Part shown: piece after piece, positions 16,501 through 24,003 of the stretch
Layout: each line of letters starts with the position of its first letter
How positions within the stretch are numbered: the first letter of the stretch is position 1
DNA from: CAYPTY01 sp965659005
Lineage (GTDB): Bacteria > Bacteroidota > Rhodothermia > Balneolales > Balneolaceae
Direction: 5' to 3'
Assembly: GCA_965659005.1 (NCBI GenBank)
Contig: CBFHVG010000033.1
Coordinates: forward strand, 1 to 27,961
Length of the DNA: 27,961 nt
Notes under the pieces: model-generated
Database searches by the model: none
What the model was told of the DNA's origin: nothing
Seen by the model: only the letters and a program-made list of their open reading frames with translations
Made by a program: the position numbers and the translations under genes

Positions 16501-16993
16501 TGAAGTTGAGGCAGGCATTGGAGTTCATAAAGATCCTGAACTTTATGGTGCATTTCCGACAGATCCATATTCACATACCCCATTCCATCGTGGGGCTCAG
16601 CAACCGGGTATGACCGGCCAAGTGAAAGAAGATATTTTAGTTCGGTTTGGAGAACTTGGAATTTCAGTTGAGGATGGTCAGCTGGTATTTGATCCATCAC
16701 TATTAAAATCTGAAGAATTTAGTGATGCTTCTACAAACTTTGAATATGTAAATACACTTCAAAAAGTTGAAAAGATAGCTCTTCCGGAGAATTCTCTCGG
16801 CTTTTTATGCTGTCAGGTACCTGTATGTTATTTCAAATCAGATAATGCGTCTATTGAAGTTGAACTAATAGACGGGAATGTAAAAACATGGGATGGAAAC
16901 AAACTTGATGCAATCACTACAAGCGAAATTTTTAATCGCAGTGGTTTGGTCAAGCAAATTAACGTTGGAATCCCAGAAAGTAACCTCAGATAA
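13580..16993 (+). CDS. Beta-1,3-glucan phosphorylase, GH149-like
   Basis: The 1137-residue protein lacks a signal peptide and starts at a GTG; no ATG lies between it and the upstream stop. Length and opening (SDSNHWMFISTNGGLTAGR, then NAEFALFPYYTDDK) fit bacterial GH149 proteins of about 1,100 residues, relatives of GH94 phosphorylases in clan GH-Q. Other visible landmarks are RRHGDPSRPWNKF (about 420-432), YWGDHQIIYLLKF, and EWNDANNALVGNG (Glu633, Asp636), which resembles the GH94 DWND active-site loop. GH149 enzymes use phosphate to split beta-1,3-glucans to alpha-glucose-1-phosphate and a shortened chain. Cytosolic location fits an energy-saving final step after oligosaccharide import. GH161 is the alternative family, but its members are shorter. 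The assignment is from remembered family features, not a search. Confidence 0.75.
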   Translation: MSITLEEFQNESWFKITNYDSLRPFFISVVSDSNHWMFISTNGGLTAGRKNAEFALFPYYTDDKLTELAHTTGSKSIFQVKTSEGLRIWEPFSDRNTGDYNLSRNLYKNRHGNKIMFEEVNHDLGLTYSYQWNSSNLFGFVRKSNLRNNSSSDVEVNILDGIQNIMPHGVSSDLQTRVSNLVDAYKRSELHKESGLGIFALSAIIVDKAEPSEALKANVAWSTGFDNPSYLLSSLQLDQFRSGNNVTEEQDVKGEKGAYFLNKTISLTAGSDKVWMIVANVNQNQSGIHALIQAINSDAHIEKTVADDVDNGTAKLIKLISAADGIQQSADVLSDSRHYSNVLFNIMRGGIFDENYQIEKEDFTKYLSTANKSVVQNNQAFINSLSNTFTKNDLDEKLESVDDADLLRLGTEYLPLKFSRRHGDPSRPWNKFSINTHNEIDGSKILDYEGNWRDIFQNWEALAHSYPEFMEGMIFKFLNASTFDGYNPYRVTKDGFDWEIIEPDDPWSYIGYWGDHQIIYLLKFLEFYYNHKPEAFKQLFSQDTFVYANVPYRIKSYEDICRDPKDTIEFDHESDHKIREQVKQRGGDGALLGNPASDIHRVNFIEKILATVLSKVSNFIPEGGIWLNTQRPEWNDANNALVGNGVSMVTLYYLRRFLKFFEPIIEESSESSVEVSSELSGFFNRITTSLNEHLDKTSASIDDAGRKAVTDALGKAGSDFRNQIYDNGFDGSKSELQLSEISSFLKNALQFLEHSIRANKRSDDLYHAYNIMSYHDDGIQIEYLDEMLEGQVAVLSSGYLNAEESLSVLNALRNSALYREDQLSYILYPNKELKGFLQRNNIPENSVKKSKLLQSLLNDGNLQILNRDIKGGFHFNGNFKNAGDLKLALDEMKESKYGDLIASEESMILEIFEEVFNHKAFTGRSGTFYGYEGLGSIYWHMVSKLNVAVMESYFNAESEGADKATLDGLAKHFYEVEAGIGVHKDPELYGAFPTDPYSHTPFHRGAQQPGMTGQVKEDILVRFGELGISVEDGQLVFDPSLLKSEEFSDASTNFEYVNTLQKVEKIALPENSLGFLCCQVPVCYFKSDNASIEVELIDGNVKTWDGNKLDAITTSEIFNRSGLVKQINVGIPESNLR

Positions 16994-17015
16994 TGATTCA
17001 ATATAAAATGCTGTA

Positions 17016-18338
17016 ATGAATAGAATATTAATCAGTTTAATTCTACTTACATCCATACTAACATCTTTTGCATGTGAGAGTGCATCATCTACAAAAAATA
17101 TGTCACCTGAAACAATTACAGCTGCTGATATTCTCGGAAACCCTGACTACAGAGCAATTTCTTTTGGATCATACAGAGAGTTATCTCTTCTGGAACAGCC
17201 TACTATAGAACAGATAAAAGAAGATCTACTTCTTTTGAATGCCATGGGTGTTAAAATGTTACGAACATATAAAGCATATCACCTTCAAGATGGGGAAATG
17301 ATTTATATGGAAGAGGCCGAAAACCTTTGTAAAGCTATTCGTGAGCTAAGAGAAGAGGATCCTGATTTTGAAATGTATATGATGATGGGGGTTTGGATCA
17401 ATGCCAAGAACTCCTGGACATCAGAGCCTGATAGAATCAGAAATGAAAACAGCTACACAAATCAAATTGAAATTGATAAGGTTGTAGAACTTGCTGCAGA
17501 ATACCCTGATGTTGTAAAGATAATTGCTGTTGGTAATGAAGCTATGGTTCATTGGGCATGGGAATATTATGTTGATCCTGAAATTATTTTAGGTTGGGTT
17601 GAATACCTTCAGGATCTCAAACAAAATGGTACACTTCCTAAAGAAACCTGGATAACAAGCTCTGATAATTTTGCATCCTGGGGTGGCGGCGGAGAAGAAT
17701 ACCATAAGGAAGCTTTGACAGAATTGTACAAAGCAGTCGATTTCATTTCACTCCACACGTATCCTATGCACGACACGCACTATAACCCGATGTTCTGGGG
17801 TGTTCCTGAGGAGGATGAGAATCTGAGTGACATCGAAAAAATCGATAACTCAATGCTAAGAGCGGTCAACTATGCAAAATCACAATACAACAGCGTAGTT
17901 AAGTATATGGAATCACTTGGCATCGATAAACCTGTGCATATTGGTGAATCTGGTTGGGCTACGGTTTCAAATGAGTTCTATGGTGCATCTGAAGCAAAAG
18001 CGATAGACGAATATAAAATGGGTCTCTACCATAAACTTATGCGCGAGTGGACCGATGAGGAAGGGATTTCATTATTCTATTTCGAAGCTTTTGATGAGCA
18101 GTGGAAGAATGCAGAAAATCCGAAGGGTTCAGAAAATCACTTTGGCCTTATAACCCTTGATGGAAAAGCGAAATATGCCATATGGGATTTGGTTGATGAT
18201 GGAGTTTTTGACGGACTGACTAGAGATGGAAATACAATAACAAAAACCTTTGATGGTGATTATGATGAGATGATGAAAACAGTTCTTATTCCACCAACTG
18301 AAGAGGAAGTTTTAGAAAGAGTGGGGGCATCCCAATAG
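17016..18338 (+). CDS. GH17 beta-1,3-glucanase/transglycosylase lipoprotein
   Basis: Residues 1-19 and Cys20 (LTSFAC) form a lipoprotein signal, so the 440-residue enzyme is membrane-anchored outside the cytoplasm. The GH17 barrel spans about 45-400. Acid/base Glu175 lies in VGNEAMVHWAW and nucleophile Glu311 in HIGESGWATV, both in canonical GH17 settings, with SLHTYPMH between. GH17 enzymes cut or rearrange beta-1,3-glucans by a retaining mechanism; bacterial members can also transfer chains to form beta-1,3 or beta-1,6 links. It begins 22 bases after the phosphorylase stop and is separated from the GH30 gene by one base, so it is co-transcribed. The C-terminal 40 residues, acidic and Thr-rich, look like a linker or tail. 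Confidence 0.88.
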   Translation: MNRILISLILLTSILTSFACESASSTKNMSPETITAADILGNPDYRAISFGSYRELSLLEQPTIEQIKEDLLLLNAMGVKMLRTYKAYHLQDGEMIYMEEAENLCKAIRELREEDPDFEMYMMMGVWINAKNSWTSEPDRIRNENSYTNQIEIDKVVELAAEYPDVVKIIAVGNEAMVHWAWEYYVDPEIILGWVEYLQDLKQNGTLPKETWITSSDNFASWGGGGEEYHKEALTELYKAVDFISLHTYPMHDTHYNPMFWGVPEEDENLSDIEKIDNSMLRAVNYAKSQYNSVVKYMESLGIDKPVHIGESGWATVSNEFYGASEAKAIDEYKMGLYHKLMREWTDEEGISLFYFEAFDEQWKNAENPKGSENHFGLITLDGKAKYAIWDLVDDGVFDGLTRDGNTITKTFDGDYDEMMKTVLIPPTEEEVLERVGASQ

Positions 18339-18339
18339 T

Positions 18340-19821
18340 ATGAGAAATATGAATGTTCACATATTACTAACTGTAACACTAATGGTTTTTATGAGTTGTG
18401 CCCAATCTGAAGGAATACAAATGGAGGTTTTTGAAACCTCGGCAAAAGGAAATAAACTGACTAAGATTACTTCTTTCCCTGATGCTGATACTACCATTAA
18501 TGTAAATTTAAATCCCAATGAGACTTTCCAGAAAATTACAGGAATTGGTGGTTCATTTACCGAATCTACTGCCTATCTGTTGAATGAATTAAGTCCTGAA
18601 AACAGACTGGACATACTGGAAGCATACTTCGGCGATTCTGGTGCAAAATACTCACTTACTCGAGCTCATATAAATTCCAGTGACTTCTCATTAGGTAACT
18701 ATTCATATCACCCTGAGCCGGATAAAGAGCTTAAAAGTTTCAGTATTGAAGAGGATATGGATGATGTTATTCCAACCATCAAAGATGCCATGGAAATATC
18801 CTCAGAGGGTTTCAAAATAATTTCATCTCCATGGACAGCACCGCCTTGGATGAAGGATAACAATGAATGGAAGGGTGGTAAACTGCTTCCTGAGTATTAT
18901 GACACCTGGGCACTATTCTTCTCAAAATATCTGGATGCCTATGCAGAACAGGGTATTGATATATGGGGTATTACTGTTGAAAATGAACCACTTGGAAATG
19001 GTAATAACTGGGAAAGCATGCATTATACAGCTCAGGAAATGAATGATTTTGTGAGTCAACATTTAGGCCCGAAACTGGAAGCTGACGGTCATGATGTGGT
19101 TCTGCTGGGATACGATCAGAACAGGGATCACCTTGAAGAATGGGTGGATACCATGTTCGACGATGAAGCTGCGGCCAAATACTTTGATGGAACAGCAATT
19201 CACTGGTATGCAAGTACTTATGATGTATTTCCTGAAGCATTACAGTATGCTCATAATAAAGCTCCTGAGAAGTACTTAATCCAAAGTGAAGCAACAGCTG
19301 ATGCAAATGTGCCGGTTTGGCAAGATGATGACTGGTACTGGAAAAAAGAAGCAAAAGACTGGGGCTGGGACTGGGCACCTGAAGATCAGAAGTACTTGCA
19401 TCCAAAATATTCTCCTGTTTTCAGATATGCCAGGGACATAATTGGTTCTTTGAATAACTGGGTAGACGGTTGGGTTGACTGGAATATGGTTCTAGATAAA
19501 CAAGGAGGTCCAAATTGGGCAAGTAACTGGTGCCTCGCACCGGTAATCGTTGATCCGGAGACCGATGAAGTTTACTACACACCCATTTACTACACTATGG
19601 CTCATTTTAGTAGATATATAAGACCCGGTGCTGTGAGAATTGGGCATGATCTTGAAGATGAGGAGTTATTACTAACTGCTGTTGAAAATTCAGATGGTTC
19701 AATAGCAGTTGTGATGCTAAATCAAGGTGTCAGCGCAAAGAATGTAAATTTAAAATTGAATGGGCAAATCTCTTCAGTTACCATCGATGGTGAAGCTGTG
19801 CAAACCGTGATACTGAAGTAA
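18340..19821 (+). CDS. GH30 beta-glucanase/glucosidase lipoprotein
   Basis: The 493-residue protein has a lipobox (VFMSC, Cys20). Residues about 50-420 form a GH30 barrel: GIGGSFTEST at the start, PWTAPPWMKDN, acid/base Glu216 in VENEPLGNGNNW and nucleophile Glu317 in IQSEATAD; the C-terminal beta-domain ends with the typical MLNQG ... VTIDG strands. GH30 subfamilies 1 and 3 include beta-1,6-glucanases and beta-glucosidases. In this cluster, removal of beta-1,6-linked branches from laminarin-type glucan is the natural guess, but the linkage specificity cannot be read from sequence. It sits between the GH17 lipoprotein gene (one-base gap) and the symporter gene. Confidence 0.9.
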   Translation: MRNMNVHILLTVTLMVFMSCAQSEGIQMEVFETSAKGNKLTKITSFPDADTTINVNLNPNETFQKITGIGGSFTESTAYLLNELSPENRLDILEAYFGDSGAKYSLTRAHINSSDFSLGNYSYHPEPDKELKSFSIEEDMDDVIPTIKDAMEISSEGFKIISSPWTAPPWMKDNNEWKGGKLLPEYYDTWALFFSKYLDAYAEQGIDIWGITVENEPLGNGNNWESMHYTAQEMNDFVSQHLGPKLEADGHDVVLLGYDQNRDHLEEWVDTMFDDEAAAKYFDGTAIHWYASTYDVFPEALQYAHNKAPEKYLIQSEATADANVPVWQDDDWYWKKEAKDWGWDWAPEDQKYLHPKYSPVFRYARDIIGSLNNWVDGWVDWNMVLDKQGGPNWASNWCLAPVIVDPETDEVYYTPIYYTMAHFSRYIRPGAVRIGHDLEDEELLLTAVENSDGSIAVVMLNQGVSAKNVNLKLNGQISSVTIDGEAVQTVILK

Positions 19822-19859
19822 GAATGCTGAATAGCATAAACTGAAAAAAAGGATGTTAG

Positions 19860-21290
19860 ATGTCGAAATATATTACGGCTGATAAAGATAGAGTACCTAT
19901 GCTCCAGAAATTCTCTTTTGGAGCTGGTACGCTTGTACTAAATCTATTACCAGGAGCTTTATCAATATTCCAGTTCTTCCTGCTTACTGCATTTGGAATG
20001 GATCCTTTATTAGCTGGTTTACTCGGAGGTTTACCAAGAATATTTGATGCTTTAACAGACCCTATTATGGGTTTTATTTCAGATAATACTGTTTCAAGAT
20101 GGGGAAGAAGACGCCCTTATATCATCGTTGGCGCCATTTTAAGTGGTATTTTCTTCATCCTGCTGTGGCAAATGGATGAAAATAATACTGAGATGTACAA
20201 TTTCTGGTACTTTCTCATTATGTCAATGGTGTTCCTGATTGGGAATACGATGTTTGCCACACCATTGATTGGTTTAGGCTATGAGATGACATCAGACTAC
20301 AATGAAAGAACCAGACTCATGGCTTTTTCTCAAACCATGGGTCAGATTGCCTGGATGATAGTTCCCTGGTTTTGGGTGATCATAGCTAATCCTGATATTT
20401 TTGAGAGTCAGGCTGTAGGAGTAAGGCAACTTTCTGTAATTGTAGGTGTGATATGTATGGTCATGGGGCTCTTGCCCGGACTTTTCTGCCGCGGTATTGA
20501 TACAACAAAGGTAGAGAATCGAAGAGAGATCAACTTTAAGTCAATGTTTTCAAATCTTACAGATCTCTTCAGGGGTATTGTCGAAGTTTCAAAAAACAAA
20601 CCGTTTGTGAAGCTTTGTGCAGCTACATTTTTGGTATTTAATGGCTTCCAGTTAGTTTCTTCGTTCAGTTACTTTATCATTGTTTTCTATATGTTTAATG
20701 GTGATTTCGGAGCTGCTGGAAACTGGCCGGCCTGGTTTACAACTATTACTGCTATGACCACTGCATTCCTAGTGATACCAATAATTACATGGATGTCGAA
20801 TCGCTGGGGTAAACGTCAGGCTTTTATAATTTCTACAGCAGTATCCATACTTGGATATATTCTGAAATGGTGGGGATTCAACCCAGAAAATCCTTGGTTA
20901 ATTTTTATTCCAATTCCGTTTATGGCATTCGGTTTAGGTGGTCTGTTTACTCTCATGATGAGTATGACAGCCGATGTGTGCGATCTTGATGAGTTGAGAA
21001 ATGGTATGCCACGTAAGGAAGGTACTTTTGGAGCAGTTTACTGGTGGATGGTAAAACTAGGACAAGCCCTTGCACTTGTTCTGGGTGGGCTGGTTCTAAA
21101 AGTGGTTGGTTTCGATCAAAATGCAGCATCCCAAACAGTAGAAACCTTAAATAACCTCAGAATTGCCGACATCGCAATTCCAGCCTTAACTGCTGCTTTA
21201 GCAATCTGGGTGATGAGGAGCTACAGCTTAGATGAGGCAAAGGTAATGGAAATTAAATCCGAGTTAATTGACAGAAGAGGCGATCTTTAA
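19860..21290 (+). CDS. GPH-family sugar:cation symporter (major facilitator superfamily)
   Basis: The 476-residue protein has about twelve hydrophobic membrane segments. The signature loop DALTDPIMGFISD followed by SRWGRRRPYI (residues 63-88, with Asp63, Asp67 and Asp75) is characteristic of glycoside-pentoside-hexuronide:cation symporters such as MelB and YicJ. It would import short beta-glucan oligosaccharides or glucose across the inner membrane with H+ or Na+. A GGA ribosome site lies six bases before the ATG, and a small stem-loop (ATGCT/AGCAT, 19824-19837) in the 38-base gap may trim or stabilise the polycistronic message. Substrate is inferred only from the flanking glucan enzymes. Confidence 0.85.
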   Translation: MSKYITADKDRVPMLQKFSFGAGTLVLNLLPGALSIFQFFLLTAFGMDPLLAGLLGGLPRIFDALTDPIMGFISDNTVSRWGRRRPYIIVGAILSGIFFILLWQMDENNTEMYNFWYFLIMSMVFLIGNTMFATPLIGLGYEMTSDYNERTRLMAFSQTMGQIAWMIVPWFWVIIANPDIFESQAVGVRQLSVIVGVICMVMGLLPGLFCRGIDTTKVENRREINFKSMFSNLTDLFRGIVEVSKNKPFVKLCAATFLVFNGFQLVSSFSYFIIVFYMFNGDFGAAGNWPAWFTTITAMTTAFLVIPIITWMSNRWGKRQAFIISTAVSILGYILKWWGFNPENPWLIFIPIPFMAFGLGGLFTLMMSMTADVCDLDELRNGMPRKEGTFGAVYWWMVKLGQALALVLGGLVLKVVGFDQNAASQTVETLNNLRIADIAIPALTAALAIWVMRSYSLDEAKVMEIKSELIDRRGDL

Positions 21291-21329
21291 ATCACACTTT
21301 TAAAAGTTTAAAATTAATAATCATTAGTT

Positions 21330-22235
21330 ATGTCATTCAGACAAGAAAAATTCCTGAGCTTCAAACGATCAGATCTAGTTGAAAAACTAAATTATCTTAA
21401 TGATCTCTCTGATGAGGAGATAAAAAATCTCTTTCATGAGGTATTAAATAGCGGTACTCATGGTTTCTGCTTTAGTTTATATCAGGAAGGACAGGAGCCA
21501 GGTGACCCGATTTCAGAAGAACAGATTCACAGAAGAATTAAGATTCTAAAACCCTACACAAATTGGATAAGAACATTTTCATGTACTGAGGGAAATGAAC
21601 TTATACCTGCCATTGCAAAAGAACACGGGTTGAATACACTGGTTGGTGCTTGGTTGGGTGATGACGCTGAGAAAAATGAAGAGGAAATAGCCAAACTAAT
21701 CGAACTGGCTAATGCAGGCCTTGTAGATATTGCTGCTGTTGGTAATGAAGTACTTTACAGAAAAGATCTAGAGGAAGATCAACTTCTGGATTACATAAGA
21801 AGAGTAAAAGAGCAAATACCTCATATTCCAGTTAGTTATGTTGATGCCTATTACGAGTTTGCTGCAAGACCAGCTATAACTGAGCTCTGTGATGTTTTAC
21901 TTTGTAATTGCTATCCATATTGGGAAGGAACCAGTCTGGAAGATTCCCTCCAGCATATGAGACAAATGTTCTACCTAGTTAGAAGTGTTGCAAACGGCAA
22001 AAGAGTAATCATCTCCGAAACCGGTTGGCCTAGTGAAGGTGAAAGCTTAGGTGGTTCGAATCCTTCAAGGCTAAATGCTATGAAATATTTTATCAATGCA
22101 AATCTATGGTCTCATGATGAAGAAATTGAGATGTTTTATTTCTCTTCATTTGATGAATCCTGGAAAGTAGGAGATGAAGGTTCAGTAGGTGCTTATTGGG
22201 GCATCTGGGATGCTTCTGAAAAGCTGAAGTATTAG
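21330..22235 (+). CDS. Cytosolic GH17 beta-1,3-glucan hydrolase/transglycosylase (first copy)
   Basis: The 301-residue protein has no signal peptide: the N-terminus is polar and charged (MSFRQEKFLSFKRSD). The GH17 core starts at about residue 45 (HGFCFSLYQEGQEPGD). Acid/base Glu140 lies in AVGNEVLYRKD and nucleophile Glu230 in ISETGWPSEG; WIRTFSCTEGNE and YPYWEG are further family blocks. It lies 39 bases after the symporter; a perfect 12-base palindrome (ACTTTTAAAAGT, 21296-21307) sits in that gap. Being intracellular, it likely acts on imported oligosaccharides, by hydrolysis or by glucan transfer, next to the phosphorylase. Confidence 0.85.
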   Translation: MSFRQEKFLSFKRSDLVEKLNYLNDLSDEEIKNLFHEVLNSGTHGFCFSLYQEGQEPGDPISEEQIHRRIKILKPYTNWIRTFSCTEGNELIPAIAKEHGLNTLVGAWLGDDAEKNEEEIAKLIELANAGLVDIAAVGNEVLYRKDLEEDQLLDYIRRVKEQIPHIPVSYVDAYYEFAARPAITELCDVLLCNCYPYWEGTSLEDSLQHMRQMFYLVRSVANGKRVIISETGWPSEGESLGGSNPSRLNAMKYFINANLWSHDEEIEMFYFSSFDESWKVGDEGSVGAYWGIWDASEKLKY

Positions 22236-22236
22236 T

Positions 22237-23178
22237 ATGAATACATTCGAGAAACTGGGTGTCGAAGCGGCTCAGGCTATATGTTACTCAGGCTTCAGGG
22301 ATGGACAGCATCCTGGTGGTAGCTACCCAAGCTATGAGGAAGTTAAAGAGGATTTACTCATGCTTCAGGGGCATTGGAAATATTTACGTCTGTATGACTG
22401 CGATGAACATGCAAAAACAGTTCTTGATGTGATCACCCAGGAGAAACTCGACTTCAAACTAATGATTAGTGCCTATATAGAGGCAGAAATGAATAATTTC
22501 AACTGTCCATGGGGCGGTGGTGTTTACACCGAAGAAGAGCTTGAGAAGAATACTCAGTTAAATAAAGACAAGATTGACCTACTAATAAACTGGGCTAATA
22601 CTTATTCAGACATTGTTTTTTGCTTATCTGTAGGTAATGAAGCCACTGTAGACTGGACAGACCACTATGTTCATGAAGACCTTGTCACCGAATATGTAAA
22701 ATACGTTCAGAAAAATACTTTTCAACCGGTTACGTTTTGCGAGAATTATGTACCGTGGCTTATTAAACTTGAAGGCTTAGCTGAAGCCGTAGATTTTATT
22801 TCCATCCATACCTATCCGGTTTGGGAGTACAAACACATTGATGAAGCTTTGGACTATACCAAGCATAACTATTATTCAGTTGCTGAGAAATACCCGGATA
22901 CACCAGTTGTTATTACAGAAGCAGGCTGGGCAACTAACTCCAATGGAAGAGGAATTGATCCTTATCATGTGAGTGAACTCCATCAAAAAGTATATTTCGA
23001 AAAGATGATGGAATGGTGTAATTCTGAAAATATCCTAACCTTTTTCTTTGAAGCCTTTGATGAAAACTGGAAAGGTTCTGACGATGAAATGGAACCGGAA
23101 AAACACTGGGGGTTATTTAAGGCCGATCGTAGCCCGAAAGAGGTAATGAACAGCATTTTCCTAAGGGGTAGTCTTTAA
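22237..23178 (+). CDS. Cytosolic GH17 beta-1,3-glucan hydrolase/transglycosylase (second copy)
   Basis: The 313-residue enzyme also lacks a signal peptide. Its core starts at once (EAAQAICYSGFRDGQHPGG). Acid/base Glu135 is in SVGNEATVDWTDHYV and nucleophile Glu228 in VITEAGWATNSNGRG, with SIHTYPVWE between them. These blocks are closer to the lipoprotein GH17 at 17016 than to its immediate neighbour, so the cytosolic pair is not a recent tandem duplication. One base separates it from the previous stop, implying translational coupling. Probable role: complementary chain trimming or transglycosylation on imported beta-1,3-glucan oligosaccharides. Confidence 0.85.
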   Translation: MNTFEKLGVEAAQAICYSGFRDGQHPGGSYPSYEEVKEDLLMLQGHWKYLRLYDCDEHAKTVLDVITQEKLDFKLMISAYIEAEMNNFNCPWGGGVYTEEELEKNTQLNKDKIDLLINWANTYSDIVFCLSVGNEATVDWTDHYVHEDLVTEYVKYVQKNTFQPVTFCENYVPWLIKLEGLAEAVDFISIHTYPVWEYKHIDEALDYTKHNYYSVAEKYPDTPVVITEAGWATNSNGRGIDPYHVSELHQKVYFEKMMEWCNSENILTFFFEAFDENWKGSDDEMEPEKHWGLFKADRSPKEVMNSIFLRGSL

Positions 23179-23254
23179 AAATTTCATCATACGCTTAGTT
23201 GCAAAATTATCCTGTTGATGTTTGAATCGCCCTTCAAATTTTTATATTCAGCAT

Positions 23255-23878
23255 ATGATTCATCAGGACTTTAGCACATTAAATATGATTAGCCTCCTTG
23301 CGGGTTCATTCAGCATTTTTATGCTTTCCTTTAAAGCAATGAGGACAAAAGACCATAAAGCTGAATTGAATAGTCTTTCTGTTGATTCAATGATGTCAGA
23401 TGAAGACAAGTTAATTATGGAGCTTCGGGAAGAGAATTATATGCTGAAGGAGAAGCTTAAGACTAAGACTCTAGAACTGGTTACAAAGGCAAAAGAGTAT
23501 GATGAAAGATGCGAAATGCTCGTCGAACTTAAATCAGGTTTAGAAGAAATTCTGAAACATCCGGGAAACACAGGATCTATAGTTAAATCCTCATTGGCGA
23601 AGCTGGAATCAGGGCTAGATACAGAAGATCAGACATTTCAGATTCAAATGGATGAACTGCATCAGGATTTCATTGAAAGATTAAAAAATAAATTTCCAGA
23701 CCTTAGCCTAAATGACCATCGTCTTTCAACTTACATATTGAAAGGTTTTAGCTCTAAAGAAATTGCAGGTTATTTAAGTATAAAACCCTCTAGTGTATAC
23801 ATCAGCCGATCAAGATTAAGAAAGAAGTTGAGACTCGATGCAGATGCTGACTTACATGCCTATCTAAGCAAGATTTAG
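23255..23878 (+). CDS. Membrane-tethered coiled-coil LuxR-type transcriptional regulator
   Basis: I chose the ATG at 23255 (207 residues); a TTG at 23222 would add 11 residues, and neither start has a clear ribosome site. Residues 11-27 form one hydrophobic segment (ISLLAGSFSIFMLSF), about 49-100 a charged coiled coil, and 148-195 a LuxR/GerE-type helix-turn-helix (SLNDHRLSTYILKGFSSKEIAGYL, broken here as SSKEIAGYLSIKPSSVYISR at its core). In Bacteroidota such C-terminal modules usually follow TPR-rich sensor regions; none is encoded here, so the sensing partner is missing or separate. Position after the glucan genes suggests it controls them, but it could also relate to katG. Confidence 0.75.
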   Translation: MIHQDFSTLNMISLLAGSFSIFMLSFKAMRTKDHKAELNSLSVDSMMSDEDKLIMELREENYMLKEKLKTKTLELVTKAKEYDERCEMLVELKSGLEEILKHPGNTGSIVKSSLAKLESGLDTEDQTFQIQMDELHQDFIERLKNKFPDLSLNDHRLSTYILKGFSSKEIAGYLSIKPSSVYISRSRLRKKLRLDADADLHAYLSKI

Positions 23879-24003
23879 AGATTCACTACTTATCCTATTA
23901 ATAGAGATTATTTATTGAGTCTTTTGTCCAAAGAAGCACTCTATTTATTACATTACGAGTCTACTTTAGAATTCTAGATATCAAAAAATAAATACAGCAA
24001 TCC

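Noticed and set aside
18971..19405. 144-codon open frame on the minus strand inside the GH30 gene
   Set aside because: It lies fully antisense to a well-supported enzyme with both catalytic residues; the peptide is low-complexity in Ser, Leu and His and has no motif.
23879..24003. Search for a promoter or peroxide-regulator box upstream of katG
   Set aside because: A TACTTTAG (23962) and a TTTG (23923) occur but do not pair at sensible spacing; the CTATTAATAG palindrome is too short and AT-rich to call.
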